A stretch of DNA of 64,000 nt from Lycorma delicatula (Eukaryota > Arthropoda > Insecta > Hemiptera > Fulgoridae), in contig NC_134465.1 in assembly GCF_047948215.1 (NCBI RefSeq), positions 12,872,522 to 12,936,521 on the forward strand. Reading direction: 5' to 3'. Both the position numbers and the translations under genes were made by a program. Shown here piece after piece: positions 35,930 to 48,462 of this stretch. Position 1 is the first letter of the stretch. The number at the start of each line of letters is the position of its first letter. The notes beneath the pieces are model-generated. The model worked only from the letters and a program-made list of their open reading frames with translations, had not been told where the DNA came from and made no database searches.

Positions 35930-36600
35930 ATAAAGGTACAGCTTGAGGATACTACAGTGTCCCAGAACCAAGTTTATATATGGACCAAACAATTTAAGGG
36001 TGGACAAGAAAGTGTAGAAAACAAAAGTCATGATCCAAGGTAAGTCTCACAGCTGACAACATCCATATCGTTCAAGAGCTTATTGAAGGTGATCATCGGT
36101 TCACTGTTGAAGAAATCGGATCAGAAGTGGGTATCAGCTGTGGGAGTGCTCAATCCATTATCACTGATCATCTTGGCTTTAGAAAAATTAGTGCTCAATG
36201 GGTTCTGAGGTTTTTGGTTGAAAATCAAAAACCAGGTCAGTTTGGAGATTTATGAGAGTCTTCTGAATCAATTTCGGCAAGAAGGGGATGATTTTTTAAG
36301 GTGTATTGTCACATGTGATGACACATGGGTCCATCATTACACTCCGGAGTCAAAAATGGCAATTGAGGTATGTCGAAGGAAGTATGAGGGCTGTCCAGTG
36401 AAAGCCAAAACCTGTCTTTTAGCCGGAAAAGTTCTTCCAATGATTTTTTTTTCACTTCCACGGAAGTTTATTCATTGATTTTCTCCACAATCAAGAAACT
36501 GTGAATGCGGCTTACTATTGCCAGCTGCTAGTCAACGAAAGCCACCTACTGAAACAGTAGACACTTGTATGCCCATCAGAGATGTCATCCTTCATGTGTA
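35930..36600 (+). pseudogene. mariner transposase, decayed
   Basis: Blocks in order on the + strand, across several frameshifts: VYIWTKQFKGGQESVENKSH; LTADNIHIVQELIEGDHRFT and VEEIGSEVGISCGSAQSIIT, the second HTH; DHLGFRKISAQWVLRFL; LEIYESLLNQFRQEGDDFLR; CIVTCDDTWVHHYTPESKMA, which holds the first catalytic Asp (CDDTW in place of GDETW); and FIDFLHNQETVNAAYYCQLL. The HDNA and third-Asp regions are lost. This is mariner of the DD34D kind and is clearly inactive. It lies just upstream of the first recognised NUB1 exon. Confidence 0.85.
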
Positions 36601-37018
36601 TATTATTAATTAATAAATTTATTAAAAAAAATTACTGTTTATATATGATTCACCCTTGTACACACGTTGCTTTTCCAAGTTTCTCCAAATATCATTTAAA
36701 ATATATTTGTAATAATTTACACATTTATTAGATACAGTGAGCTTGTGTCACTGCTCACGTACTGTCTTGAGTTACAGCACATCTATTATGGCCTAGATGT
36801 TGTAACACATGATTGTACCAACTTCAATGAGTAATTAATATTAACCTTTGTTCTGATTACTGATCATATAAACATACATAATCTTTGAATGTTCAATATA
36901 TTACCAAAAAATTAGTTAAAAAAAATTAGGATTTGGTTTAAAAATTATTATTAAGTAGGACTTATGGTATAGAGTAAATTTCTAACCTTTATTTATTTAT
37001 TTTTTTCTTTTGTTAAAG

Positions 37019-37139
37019 GGTAAAACTGATATCTAGTGGCAAAGTTCTGGTAGATTATATGACCTTAGAGGCTCAAGGTCTTAAAAATGGTGTACAAATA
37101 ATGGCAGTAATTTTATCAGAAAACCACTCTGACCTTCAG
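37019..37139 (+). CDS. NUB1: NUB1 (NEDD8 ultimate buster 1) exon: ubiquitin-like domain
   Basis: NUB1 binds NEDD8 and its conjugates (and FAT10 in vertebrates) and delivers them to the proteasome. This exon has a TTTTGTTAAAG acceptor and a CAG|GTAAGT donor. It completes a split codon and encodes VKLISSGKVLVDYMTLEAQG and LKNGVQIMAVILSENHSDLQ. The pattern I..GK.L....TL..QG...G...M..IL is the second half of the N-terminal ubiquitin-like fold of NUB1. The N-terminal exons are expected upstream but I did not recognise them. It ends in phase 0 and joins the exon at 40319. Confidence 0.8.
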
Positions 37140-37340
37140 GTAAGTTATTTATAGATTTTTTTTGTAGATATTAATATTTTAAAAATATTATAGAATCATA
37201 CACTTTACAAGATGCTTCTTCAACTTAGTTCCATCTTACTATAAAATAACTGTTTCAGTGTATTAAACATGTTTCAGTTTTCATTCTTTTGTAGACACAT
37301 TCTGGCTTTTTGACAGCTATACTCGTTCCTTATGTTATCT

Positions 37341-37628
37341 TTTTCTTTCATATTTAGCCTCTGGAAATCACTGTCAGTATTACTTCAGAGGATGATATTT
37401 ATGAGTATAAGTGAAGTGTAATCTTGTGCAGTCTCAGGTCAATCATTTCTGAGATGTGTGGTTAATTGAATCCCAACCACCAAAGAACACCAGTATCCAC
37501 GATCTAGTATTCAAATCCATATAAAAGTGACTGCCTTTACTAGGACATGAACATTGGAATTCTCGACTTTGAAATCAGCTGATTTGCAAAGACGTGTTCA
37601 CCACTAGATTAACTCGTTGTGGGTTCCT
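37341..37628 (-). mobile_element. tRNA-derived SINE, reverse orientation, in NUB1 intron
   Basis: Read on the minus strand: head with CTAGTGGTGAACACGTC and TTTGCAAATCAGCTGATTT, body TTGAATACTAGATCGTGG, TTCTTTGGTGTTGGG-like blocks, ACTTCACTTATACTC and the tail AAGTAATACTGACAGTGATT plus CCAGAGGCTAAATATG. It lies 200 bp after the first recognised NUB1 exon, antisense to the gene. Confidence 0.85.
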
Positions 37629-40318
37629 TATGTCCTAACTATTATTTTCTTACCATATTCTTCTAAGCGTCTTCTAATTTTTAAGTAATTTCTTGAATAT
37701 CTTTAAAAACACTGACAAATTATAAACCTTAAAAAAATTCTACCTTGAACTTTTGAAGTGGAAGGCCAGCTGGACCAGGGGTTATCTTTGATTGATTTGT
37801 GGCCATCTTTGAATGTACAGCTTGAAAGCTGTTTTTAAGAGTTCTTTAAGTATCCAAAGGTGATTTCCCGGTATTCAAATGAAATTTGACTCAAACTTGT
37901 TATGTTTTTTCATCCATTTTGTGAAATCAATAATCTGCCAAGAATTAAAAACTTGTCTTCACTCGCCAGGATACTACTCTCTACTGAACAAAGATATCGC
38001 AGTGATTTTTTCAGTAAGTTTCAAGGATAAAACAAGTTTCCCCTTACACATCTGCAGGCAAACCCCCCCACCTCTTCTTATTGAGCATTGGCAGCACCTG
38101 TCTTAAAATTGTCCAATCACATCTCATTATATATGCGTCTGTATATTTTTTTTGATGCTGTAATATATATGAAATAATTAGTGAATGTGCATTAATATAA
38201 TAGTAAATTATTTTTATGTAACTGGATAAATAATACTTAGCCGGTAAAGAACTGATACCAGTATATTTGAACTCTGCATATATGCAGCGTGTAACAGATT
38301 AATTACTGCAGTTCATCAAATCCATGTATGAATATCAACCACTGTCTTTATGAACTTTGCGATTTTTTGTGAATGCTTTTACCTTAGATAATCTGCCAAA
38401 CTCAACCTCTCCACACCAGGCAAATCATTTTTAAAAAGTTATGAAATTTTTTTTTCTTTTAAAGTTATTTTATATATTTATAATTACTGGAGATATCTTC
38501 TATGTAATTATACATTTACAAGAAAAACTGTTTTTAAAAAAGCATAATTGAGATTTATAAATACATACAGAATGATTTTTATTTATATTTAAAATAGATT
38601 GTCTTACTTATATGTGGTGTATTTGTATGGTTTTAATGATATATATTAAATGATACTATGTACTGTTGGAGAAATTTTATAGATATAAGGTTTTTTTTTT
38701 TTTTAGAAAAAACTAACTTGAACATTTTAGTAAAAAAATATCATTCAGCAAACTAAATTATCATTGGAAACGTTCATGTAAAAGACTTACAAAATTATTT
38801 TACAAAACACATTAACTACTTATTTAAAGTAAAGACGTTTTAATTTTACCTGAAAATTTAGGAACATTTGAACTAGTTTTATAAAAACTTTATGTGAATT
38901 AGACAGTTTATTTTTTGCGTCAAGGATTTGAAGCATGAAATCCGTTCGTTTTCTCATCCTTCGTTTTCTTCATGGGAATATAACTGAATTTAGAATGCAG
39001 TGTGATCAGGTACATCTTCCCTGGTTAATATTTCACCCACCATGATGTGTTCAGTACATAACTTCATCTTACATCTTCCCTGGTTAATATTTCACCCACC
39101 ATGACGTGTTCAGTACATAACTTCATCTTCTGTTCTTCACAATCTTCATATTGCAACCTATATCTTCACTATATAAATCCGGTTGGATAGATTTTTTTTA
39201 AATCAGTAGAAGCATCAAAGGAGCATGTTTTAAAGACAACAGAGCATGTACTAAGGACTGTATTGGACAATGCACAAATTTAGAATTTAACCTAAAAGCC
39301 AAACCATAAGCATGTAGGACACACAATTAGCAAAATCCTTTATATGTGATCTGGAGGTTTACCTGACAAGCTCATTCCTGATGAGTTATTTTCCTTAATT
39401 TGCTCATCATCATACTCACACAAACCACAGTCCGTCTGATCTAATTACTAACTGTAATTTATCAAGCCATACATTACTTACGAGCAAAGTACATGGACTG
39501 TATCTTAACTTACCTAAGTATATGGACTGTGACTTCACTAATTGTTGTCACTTTATATTTAATGATAGGGTTGTAACTAAAGTGTAATTCAACAATATCT
39601 TTCAAATACATTTGTCTTAGATACTAGACAAAGGTATTGATTTTCTAGTTAGGTACTACCTAACTTTTGTTAGATATTTATATCTAACAAAATTCATCAT
39701 ATACTTTCCCGACTTAACAACATCAGTTGAGTTTTTTATTTGTTTTCTCAACTGGAAAATCCTCTGGATGGTGAAAAATACAATAATGCTGATGACATGT
39801 TGACCAATGTGATAACGTCATCATAAATTCATCACCAGTGCAATGAAGCATTGAAAAATGCTTTGGAGGGGAATAGATATAACAATGTCAATTACATGAT
39901 GGCCAGTGTGATGAGGGGATGGTTTCTTAAAGTGGATATCAGGAATATTTCCAATAAATTTATAGTTTGTAAAAGTGTGTAGCTACTGAAGGAAACTACT
40001 TTATAAGAAATGTACACTAACAAATTTTTATGTGGGGAATTTTTTGAACCTATCCTTTATAATTAAGCTACATAAGATTAGGTTTGAGAACATAATGATT
40101 TAACATAGTTTTTGTATTTTGTTGTGGTACCATAATAGTAGCTGTTTTGATCCTTAGAGATTGTATCATTTACTTGTTTGTAAAGATATATATATATATA
40201 TTAAAAATATATAAATTTATATATACAAATAAATATATATTATGACATGATGTCTATGTAAGTCTATATATATATATTGACTCGGTTTCTTTTTTATATA
40301 ATTACCTGTTTTTTTAAG
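37629..40318 (+). other. NUB1: NUB1 intron
   Basis: Intron sequence between two in-phase NUB1 exons. It contains a 59-bp tandem duplication at 39012-39129 and a (TA) region at 40186-40270. No second gene recognised on either strand; the 75-codon frame at 37879 lacks any domain. Confidence 0.6.
39012..39129. repeat. 59-bp tandem duplication
   Basis: 39012-39070 and 39071-39129 are direct copies differing at one base (CCATGATGTG versus CCATGACGTG). The near-identity points to a recent duplication or an assembly artefact. Confidence 0.95.
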
Positions 40319-40414
40319 GAATATGAAAAAAGAGTGAAAATGTTGGAAACTATGAAAGATGATGTTAAGTTATTGACTAGAAGAGTTGATAATGAAGTAG
40401 ATCCCTATTTACAG
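40319..40414 (+). CDS. NUB1: NUB1 exon: linker after the ubiquitin-like domain
   Basis: A 32-codon phase-0 exon with a TTTTTTTAAG acceptor and CAG|GTCAGT donor. It encodes EYEKRVKMLETMKDDVKLLT and RRVDNEVDPYLQ, equivalent to the charged, probably coiled linker between the ubiquitin-like and helical domains of NUB1, whose vertebrate counterpart ends in a similar DP.L motif. It joins in phase to 37019-37139 on one side and to 49312-49469 on the other. Confidence 0.8.
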
Positions 40415-41644
40415 GTCAGTAAAAGCTTACTCCTATTTAATAAAATTGAGTTTTTGTGTATGCCCTTCAGGTGATGTAATAATGTCAAGTAGTCTGCACA
40501 TCATAGTTCCAAAAGCAGGTATAGGTTGTGTGAGGTTGAATAATTTGAAATGTTTTGAAAGAGTGTCTAACATTGTCAATTTTATGTATATTTTAAATGT
40601 ATGTTGATTTTTTTTTTTTTTTTAATAATTATCATTTAATAATTTCTTGACCTAGTTAATACATCTCTTCAGTTAACTAGGCTGTATGATTTCGGTTCTC
40701 TTTTTGGATTCATTATGTTTTGCGAGAATTTGAACCAAAACAAGTTTTTGTAGCTCTTCAACTGATTTCTGTTTTTTTTTTTTTTTTATGAGTAACAGCA
40801 TTAACTGACAAGTATATATTTTTTTATTACCTTAGACATTTATTATAGAGGTGTTCTGTCTACTCAAACTTGGATCAGAGTTATAAAAATATTGTATAAC
40901 TTATAACATGCTCTTATATTTTCTTTTCAATGAATAGTTATTAATAAAACCATTATTGAAGTATAAGGTTTTTCCAAGTGGTTGTATACCAATTCATATG
41001 AGTATCATTCTGGTTGAATGTGGGAAAGAAGTTTCACTGGATTGGCTGGAATAAAATTTTCTGTGGTTAAGAATAAATTAATTATAATTGTAAATATTAT
41101 TAGTTAATTATTATTTCTATATCATTAATGAATGAGTAGAACGGAATGTTTTTTGCTCTTATTGATTTGATGATCCTGTTTCATGTAAAAAAAATTATAT
41201 GTGCTCTAATTATTACTGGTAAAATGAATGGTAAAATAAAGTGGAATGCATAAAAAAATCTCTTTAAAGTTGGATTTTCTACTGCAAAACTTACTCTGAT
41301 TCCTTGAATAATTTTTTCTCCTGCATAAGGGATTGCTGAAAAATTACTGTTACTTCTCAAAATATGTTACCCTCAAGGTAAAAGATAGCCTAAAAATGAT
41401 ATTTATTGTGGTTTATTGTTTGGAGTCTAATAGACTCCAAAATTAGATTAATTAAATAGGTAAAAAAAAAATTAGTTGAGTTTTATAGAATTGTGAAACC
41501 CCTATTCAAGGGGACTATTTTAATGATTCTAATATGTTTAAAATTATTATTATTAAATAAATTAAAATCATAATTCAACAATTTTTTTTCAGAATTGGGG
41601 AATGTAGGATTAAAAAGGTTTTTTTGAGACTTTTGCACAAAAAC
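40415..41644 (+). other. NUB1: NUB1 intron, no other gene
   Basis: AT-rich intron sequence. Several poly(T) runs; no frame or element end recognised. Confidence 0.5.
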
Positions 41645-42325
41645 AATTTTTTTTCTTCAGTCATTTGACTGGTTTGAATGCAGCTTTCCAGGATCCCTTA
41701 TCTAGTGCTAGTCGTTTCATTTCGGTATACCCCCTATATTCTACATCCCTAACAATTTGTTTTACATATTCTAAAAGTTGCCTGCCTACATAATTTTTTC
41801 CTTCTACCTGTCCCTCCAATATTAAAACGACTATTCCAGGATGCCTTAATATGTGGCCTATAAGTCTGTCTCGTTTTTTAGCTATATTTTTCCAAATGCT
41901 TCTTTCTTCATCTATTTGCCGCAACACCTCCTCATTTGTCACTTTATCCACCCATCTGATTTTTAACATTCTCCTATAGCACCACATTGCAAAAGCTTCT
42001 AATCTTTTCTTCTCAGATATTCCGATTGTGCAAGTTTCACTTCCATATAAAGGGACACTCCAAACATATACTTTCAAAAATCTTTTCCTGACATTTAAAT
42101 TAATTTTTTATGTAAACAAATTATATTTCTTACTGAAGGCTCGTTTCGCTTGTGCTATTCAGCATTTTATATCGCTTCTGCTTCATCCATCTTTAGTAAT
42201 TCTACTTCCCAAATAACAAAATTCTTCTACCTCCATAATCTTTTCTCCTCCTATTTTCACATTCAGTGGTCCATCTTTGTTATTTCTACTATATTTCATT
42301 ACTTTTGTTTTGTTCTTGTTAAATT
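41645..42325 (-). pseudogene. 3' part of the same LINE family, antisense in NUB1 intron
   Basis: The minus-strand frame 42077-41661 encodes KVYVWSVPLYGSETCTIG, EKKRLEAFAMWCYRRMLKIR, VDKVTNEEVLRQIDEERSIW, DRLIGHILRHPGIVVLILEG and VKQIVRDVEYRGYTEMKRLA, matching the C-terminal half of the LINE at 31385-32391 but keeping the LIGHILRHPG stretch that is lost there. The sequence upstream (to 42325) is the frameshifted part before it (NKNKT...VM and EEFCYLG-like blocks). The 3' end is marked by an inverted A tail and CAGTCATTTGACTGGTTTGA near 41655. It is 5'-truncated. Confidence 0.85.
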
Positions 42326-43239
42326 AAATAAATAATTTTTAGGCATTTATAATTTAAAATTTAAAAAAAAATTGATATGGTGCTCCCTAACTCCAGGGGG
42401 AGTAATTGGGTAAAATTAATCTTAAAAAAATGTAAAAGTGGTATTGTACAGCAAAGTGACAGCACTAAATTGAAAAAGTAAAAATATATAGTCATAATTT
42501 TAGATAAATTCAAATGTGATTTTTTAGGAAGGGGTGGCAGTTTTTTGTAACTATACCAACAAACAATCCTATCCCCAAAAATTAGGGATAATGAAATATC
42601 AATACTGTCACATTTTAAACACAATGAGTATGATATATTGTGTTTTTAAATTTTTTAAAAATTAAAAAAACGATTTTTCATTGCCATGTATTATAGAATT
42701 GGAATAAAGGAAAATTTTTATAATAATCTAAAGGTTCATTTGTGTAGGGAATATTCATGTAAGAATTTCCTATTAACTCCTTTTCTGAAGCAGGAAATAT
42801 CTAAAAAATAAAAAAACAAATTCATTTTTTGGGTCTGGAGATTAATATTAAAAAATATTTGGAAAATTTGTTATCATCTTAAAATTGTTGGCTTCAACTT
42901 TTGTAAGAAAAGTGTTTTGATAAAATGCTTCATAAACATTTTTTTATTTTATTTTGACCAAAAAACTTGCACCTTTTTCCAATTTTTACAAAAATTTAAT
43001 AAAATAAATTCCCCTGAGGACGGCATCTTCTTTCTGCGAAGTTGAATTTTTTCTACAAAGAAGAAAATCTATTTATAGAGTCCTGAATTATTAAACTTCA
43101 AACAGGCCAATATACGAGGCTGCACGCACAACAGAAACAGTTAAAAAATAAGGGCTGATGAGTTATAAATAGCGATCAGCAACATTGATTGGTTTGCACA
43201 TGTACAGTAGCTTTAAATAGTCTGTTGGGCATGTAACCG
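42326..43239 (+). other. NUB1: NUB1 intron, no other gene
   Basis: AT-rich sequence. The 87-codon minus-strand frame at 42361-42624 is low-complexity and has no domain. Confidence 0.45.
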
Positions 43240-43905
43240 CCACATTTGCCGTTAGTTCATTATTGTTTGCCTTTGTAAGTCATTGTTAAAATGAGTGTGG
43301 TAATAACTAATCCTGCCATTTGTGAAGATTGATCAGTGATTACATTTCTAAAAGCAAGAGAACATAATGCTAGTGCATCATCAGTTATGTGAAATATATG
43401 GGCCTATTGCAATGAGGTAAGGAAAAGTGAGACAATGATGTCATGAGTTTAAGGAAGGGCGTTCAAATATTCATGATGAACAGAGAAATGACAGGCCTAG
43501 TGTCCAGACTGACAATCTTGTTGAACATGTGAATGCAAAAGTGATAGAAAATAGTCGCTTTACAATTAGTAATTTTTCTCTAGAATTTCCAGAAGTTTCT
43601 AAGATAACTTTGTTGAGAATCGTAGGCTACTGTAAACTGTATGCATGATGGATGCAAAAAATGTTGACAAGTGCTCACAAAGATTACCAAATGACATCTG
43701 CATGTGGTTTTCTCTATTGCTTTAGCCATAAGGGAGACAGATTTATTTCGCACTGTCACTAGTGATGAAATGTGGATTTCATATGTCAGTGCTGAGACAA
43801 AAAAACAATCCTTGCAGCGGTTTCATTCTGGTTCATCTAAACTGAAAAAATTTAAACAAGCACAATTCAAAGGAAAATCACTTTCTAAACTTAGTCATGC
43901 CATTT
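43240..43905 (+). pseudogene. mariner transposase, decayed (second subfamily)
   Basis: Blocks across frameshifts: FKEGRSNIHDEQRNDRPSVQ and TDNLVEHVNAKVIENSRFTI, then SNFSLEFPEVSKITLLRIVG, MLTSAHKDYQ, and in another frame LFRTVTSDEMWISYVSAETK and KQSLQRFHSGSSKLKKFKQ. SDEMW holds the first catalytic Asp (GDETW in active relatives). The order is that of mariner DD34D transposases, but of a subfamily whose sequence differs from the copies at 35930 and 47198. The rest of the catalytic domain is missing after 43905. Confidence 0.8.
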
Positions 43906-44994
43906 AAAATCTCTCTGTAGAACCTTACTGTAACTCAAAACCTAATGAATAACAGAAATTTTAGTAAAGTAAGCCTAAATAATAACAAGAGACGATTACT
44001 TTCAATAAGAGATAATATAATATAATTTCACATTTTTGTTACTGATATTTTTTTTAAATGTTTAGATGCAAATATCATAGACAGAAACTTTATTAAAACA
44101 ATTCATATTTTTTTAAAACACAAAAACAAATTTATTTTTTAAAAATCTACTAAAAAGGATGAAAATTAATAATTAATATAAGAGATATCATAAATGTGCC
44201 AAACAAGAGTGCAAAAAGTAATCAAGTCATCAGTACGGAAGAAATGCCATTCTATATACATAATTCTGTAGATAATTTAAGATTACCATTAATCACAGTG
44301 TAGGAAAATCAATCATGATACACATTCCAGTACTGGGTATTTGAAGGTATTGAGTGTAATTAATATGAGAATAAATGGTACATTGGCACTGTTTGTAGAA
44401 ATTACAGCAAGGATATTTTCTCCTTCACTCAAGCCAAGAATTGTTTATGTCTGAATTGTTCACATCTTTGGATGACTAATTTGAAATATCAATGCAAATG
44501 GTGAGTTTCATTTTTTATTATCCAAATTTTCCTCCATACAGAACAAAAAAAAATAAACTTGACCCCTTGATTTGGGAGCTCTCCAATAATTATTTTTCAT
44601 TCAATGTATGATGTACAATTTAGAACATTAAAAAACGTTTATACATAAAAAATTTTATTCGTCAAACACATTATCTAATTGTGTTTGTAATTGTTTCATA
44701 ATGAGATGATGACATTTCATTACTAAGATAAGAGTAATTCTTTTTAATGATTGAATTGCCAAAAATTTGCAATGTAATAAGTTTTTCATGTTTATAATAT
44801 TATAATTATATAATATTAATTAATTAATAAGGCACATTTACCTGAGAAAGTCATGTAATATTTTCCCAGATTTTTATCATCTACAGATGGGTTTTCTTCC
44901 CTCCTGCTACCTCAATTTTAATATCGAAAAGGATTTTTCACCAAAACTCCAGCCTTATAAATTTATAATTTTTGAAATTTGTTTTCTGTATGTT
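43906..44994 (+). other. NUB1: NUB1 intron, no other gene
   Basis: AT-rich sequence with no recognisable frame; a (TTAA)-rich stretch lies near 44815. Confidence 0.45.
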
Positions 44995-47197
44995 TATACA
45001 GAGTGTATCACAAAGTTCTCAGGACTTTCATAAACTATTCTAATTCTTAAAATAATGGGAAAAGTTCATATAACTATTTGTCCTAAAAGGCTTCGTTTAC
45101 GTGTTAAGGCTAGTGAAGAAGGATTTAGCTCAGATTTCGCTATCCTTGTAAAATGAGGTCGTACTGAATTTTTTAGGACAATCATTAAGAGGTAGAATTA
45201 TTGATTTCTTATAGATTTTGACCTGAAAAATTAAGTAAAATAGGTCCAGAACCATATCTGCAGTAGTTTTCTTGAGAAATCTGGGATGAAAACCAATAAG
45301 TTGGGGTATAAACCCTGTTTTTTTATGTTTGATATGCAATAACTTTGTTAAATGGGTAATAAATCCATAAAAAACCGTTTAAACAAAAACTTGTAAGAAA
45401 TTTAATTCTGAACAAAATTGAGAAAGATAAGTGAATAAAACAGAAAGGTTAGAAAAATTCAAATGTTATTTTGAAACAGTACAGAAAAATACTTAATGTA
45501 AACAAAAACCAAATTCTTTTTTGGTGATGTGAAAAATAAAATTTACCATTAAAAATTGCTTTTAAAACATTTTCTAAAAACTGGAAATACAAAACAATTG
45601 TAAATAGAAATAAATAAAAATTACTTAATAAATTATTTCAAAATTGGCAATAAAATAACAACAGCTGATTAATAATTTGCAATACTGTATTAGTGTTTAA
45701 ATTTTCTGTAAGGGACATTAAGTATATCAGGTACTGTGAACTATACTGTCGTTATTGAAGATCTATGAATTTTAGTTTGAATGTGATCAGTTTGCCATTG
45801 AAGTATTTACAACAAAGGAATACACTGATATTGTCTTCATTGTGGATGTGTGTAATGGTAATACTACAGTTGCTGCAGTAGAATATGAAATATCTTTTTC
45901 TGAATCGCAGGATTACAGATCCCAAAACAATTAGCGTGACTTTTTGCATCTTCAGGAAACAGATTCAGTACCTAGTATTCATACCAACTATGAATAATCT
46001 GTCCAACATTATGCTGTTATTGGTGAAATCATTATCAATGCAGTTCAGCACAGTCCAGGGATCAATGCATGATGTCTTTCTAAGCAGATTGGAGGACACT
46101 TAAACAAAACAAGTTTTATCCTTATCATAAACAGCCAGTTCAACATCTAACCCAGGAGACAGTCCACTTCACTTGGAGTTCTGCAACTGGTGGAATACAA
46201 ATTGACAACTCTACAAGTACGTTTCATTTACTAGCGAGGCAAATTTCATTCAAGATGGTGTCAACAACTTATAGAATGAGCATACACGGGCAGAAGTAAT
46301 CTCTTGTGAAACAGTGGAAGGCAATTTTCAACACTGATTTAGCGTCAATGTGTGGTGCACCCTTTTCACAATCAGCTGTTTGTACTGTTCATATTACCTG
46401 GCCACTTAAATGCTTGAGGTCTATTTGCACTTTCTTCAACAAGAATTGCTGCAACTACTTGAAGATGTTTCTCTAGCGCTGAGCCACTGCACTTCTCTTC
46501 TGCCATTTCCACTCACCTAAATCATCATTTCCCTGAGAAATGGATCTGTCATAAAAGTCCATGTTCCTAGTCGCCAAGATCACCTGATCTGACACCTTTA
46601 GATTTTTGTGTCTGGGAATGGATGAAAAATATTATCTACAAAACAAAAATACGTTCTCGTGAGGAATTAATTGTCCACATTATGGATGCCACTGAACAAC
46701 TTAAGGGCAGTCCTGAACAACTAAAAAGAGAATCAAAAGCGTGCCAGGAAACGTGTTGAAAATGGTGTGTTTTATTTTTGAACATTTACTGTAAACTGGT
46801 ATGTATAATCCGCATTGGTCTAGTGTACTATTTCTAAATAAAATTTGAATTTTTCTACCTTTTTTTGGTTTTATTCAACTTATTTTACAATATTTTATTC
46901 AGAATGAAATTCTCTACAAGTTTTGCTTAAAAGTTTTATGTGTTTATTATTCATTTAAAAAAGTTGTACGCCAAGTATAAAAAACAGGGTTTTACCCCAA
47001 TTTATTGGTGTTCACCGTAGATTTCTCAAAAACTACTGCATATACAGTGCAGTAGTTTCTACTATTACTCTTCTAGGACCTATTTTATTCAATTTTTCCA
47101 GTCAAAAACCGATAAGAAATCACTAATTCTGCCACTTAATTATTATCTTAAAAATCTCAGTAATACCTCATTTCATCAGGGTATAACTGAATATATA

Positions 47198-48460
47198 CGA
47201 GGTGCGACAATAAAGTAATGAGACTGATCTTTGACCTTGGTCTATAAGCTACTTCTAGTCCAAGCGGCACATTGATGCAACTGCTCAGTCGTGAGTTGTG
47301 CTGTAATAAATGAACACGTGTTTGTGTCTCTCGTCACAGAAATGAAACCGCAAAATATTGCGCAACGGTATGCCATTTCTTTTTGCGTTAAATCGAGTGA
47401 AAACACGACGACAACTTATGATAAGCTTCAGAAGGCTTTTGGAGAGGAGGTTATGTCAAGAGCTCAAGTTTTTCGGTGGCATAAAATTTTTAGTGAAGGC
47501 AGAACGACTGTTGAAGATGAAGACCGCAGTGGACGACCATCAACTTCACGGACAGATGTCAACTTGACCAGGGTGCGTGAAATCGTACGATCTGATCGAA
47601 GATTATCCGTGAAAATGATTTCAGAAGAACTCAACATCAATCGAGAAACGGTTCGTCTAATATTAACTGAAGATCTTGGTATGAGAAAGATTTGTGCAAA
47701 AATGGTCCCCAAAAAGTCATACAACAACAGCGAGAAACACGGAAAAATGTGGCAGCCGATCTGTTAGAGCAAACGGAAATCAATTCAGATTTGTTGAGCC
47801 GTGTTATCACTGGTGATGAAGGTTGGGTTTTTCAATACGATCCAGAAACAAAATGCCAAAGTTTGCGATGGTGCTCAAAGGGATCACCCAGACCAAAAAA
47901 GCTCGCATTTCAAAGTTAAAAGTGAAACGCATGCTTGTGTGCATCTTCGATTCCAAGGGAATTGTTCATAAAGAGCGGGTGCCTCCTGGACAAACAGTTA
48001 ACCGATAATCTACAAAGAAATTTTAGAAAGACTTCGTAAACGAGTTCTTCGCGTCCGTGCCAACATTGCTGATAATTGGATTCTGCATCACGATAATGCG
48101 CCATCCCATACTGCTCTGTCAGTACAGCAGTTTTTAACCTCAAAACTACTTTCAGTACTACCACGCCACCTTATTCACCAGATATCGCTCTGTGCGACTT
48201 TTTTCTATTTCTAAGAGTCAAAATGGCGGTCAAGGGACACCATTTTCAAACAACACAAGATGTCCAAAAAGCTGTGACGAGGGTCTTGGAGGATATTACA
48301 GAAGATGAGTTCCAGAAATGTTACCATCAATGGCAGAAGCGCTGGAATAAGTATGTGCAATCAGAGGGGAACTACTTTGAAGGAGACAACACTAAACATG
48401 ACTAAAACGGTAAGCAACATTTTTTTCACATCAGTCTCATTACTTTATTGTTGCACCTCG
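47198..48460 (+). mobile_element. mariner transposon with 31-bp TIRs, full length but dead
   Basis: Ends 47198-47228 and 48430-48460 are inverted repeats of 31 bp with a single mismatch, starting CGAGGTGC.ACAATAAAG, and both are flanked by TA, the target duplication. The total of 1263 bp is the normal mariner length. The one gene inside (47342-48404) has all domains but at least four frameshifts. The element is inserted in the DUF4817-type element, at a (TA)-rich site. Confidence 0.95.
47342..48404 (+). pseudogene. mariner transposase (DD34D), frameshifted
   Basis: Start ATG at 47342 (MKPQNIAQRYAISFCV); an in-frame ATG at 47291 would add 17 unrelated residues. Domains in order: first HTH with KAFGEEVMSRAQVFRWHKIF; hinge EDEDRSGRPSTSRTDVN; second HTH RRLSVKMISEELNINRETVR; then a frameshift at about 47700; VITGDEGWVFQYDPETKCQS with the first catalytic Asp; second shift, VKRMLVCIFDSKGIVHKERV; third shift, NWILHHDNAPSHTALSVQQF with the second Asp; fourth shift, PYSPDIALCDFFLFLRVKMA with the third Asp; C-terminus ending GDNTKHD. 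All three catalytic Asp residues remain although the frame is broken. Confidence 0.95.
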
Positions 48461-48462
48461 TA

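Noticed and set aside
47291..47341. Upstream ATG of the mariner frame as the true start
   Set aside because: The 17 extra residues do not resemble mariner N-termini, whereas MKPQNIAQRYA fits the start of the first HTH.
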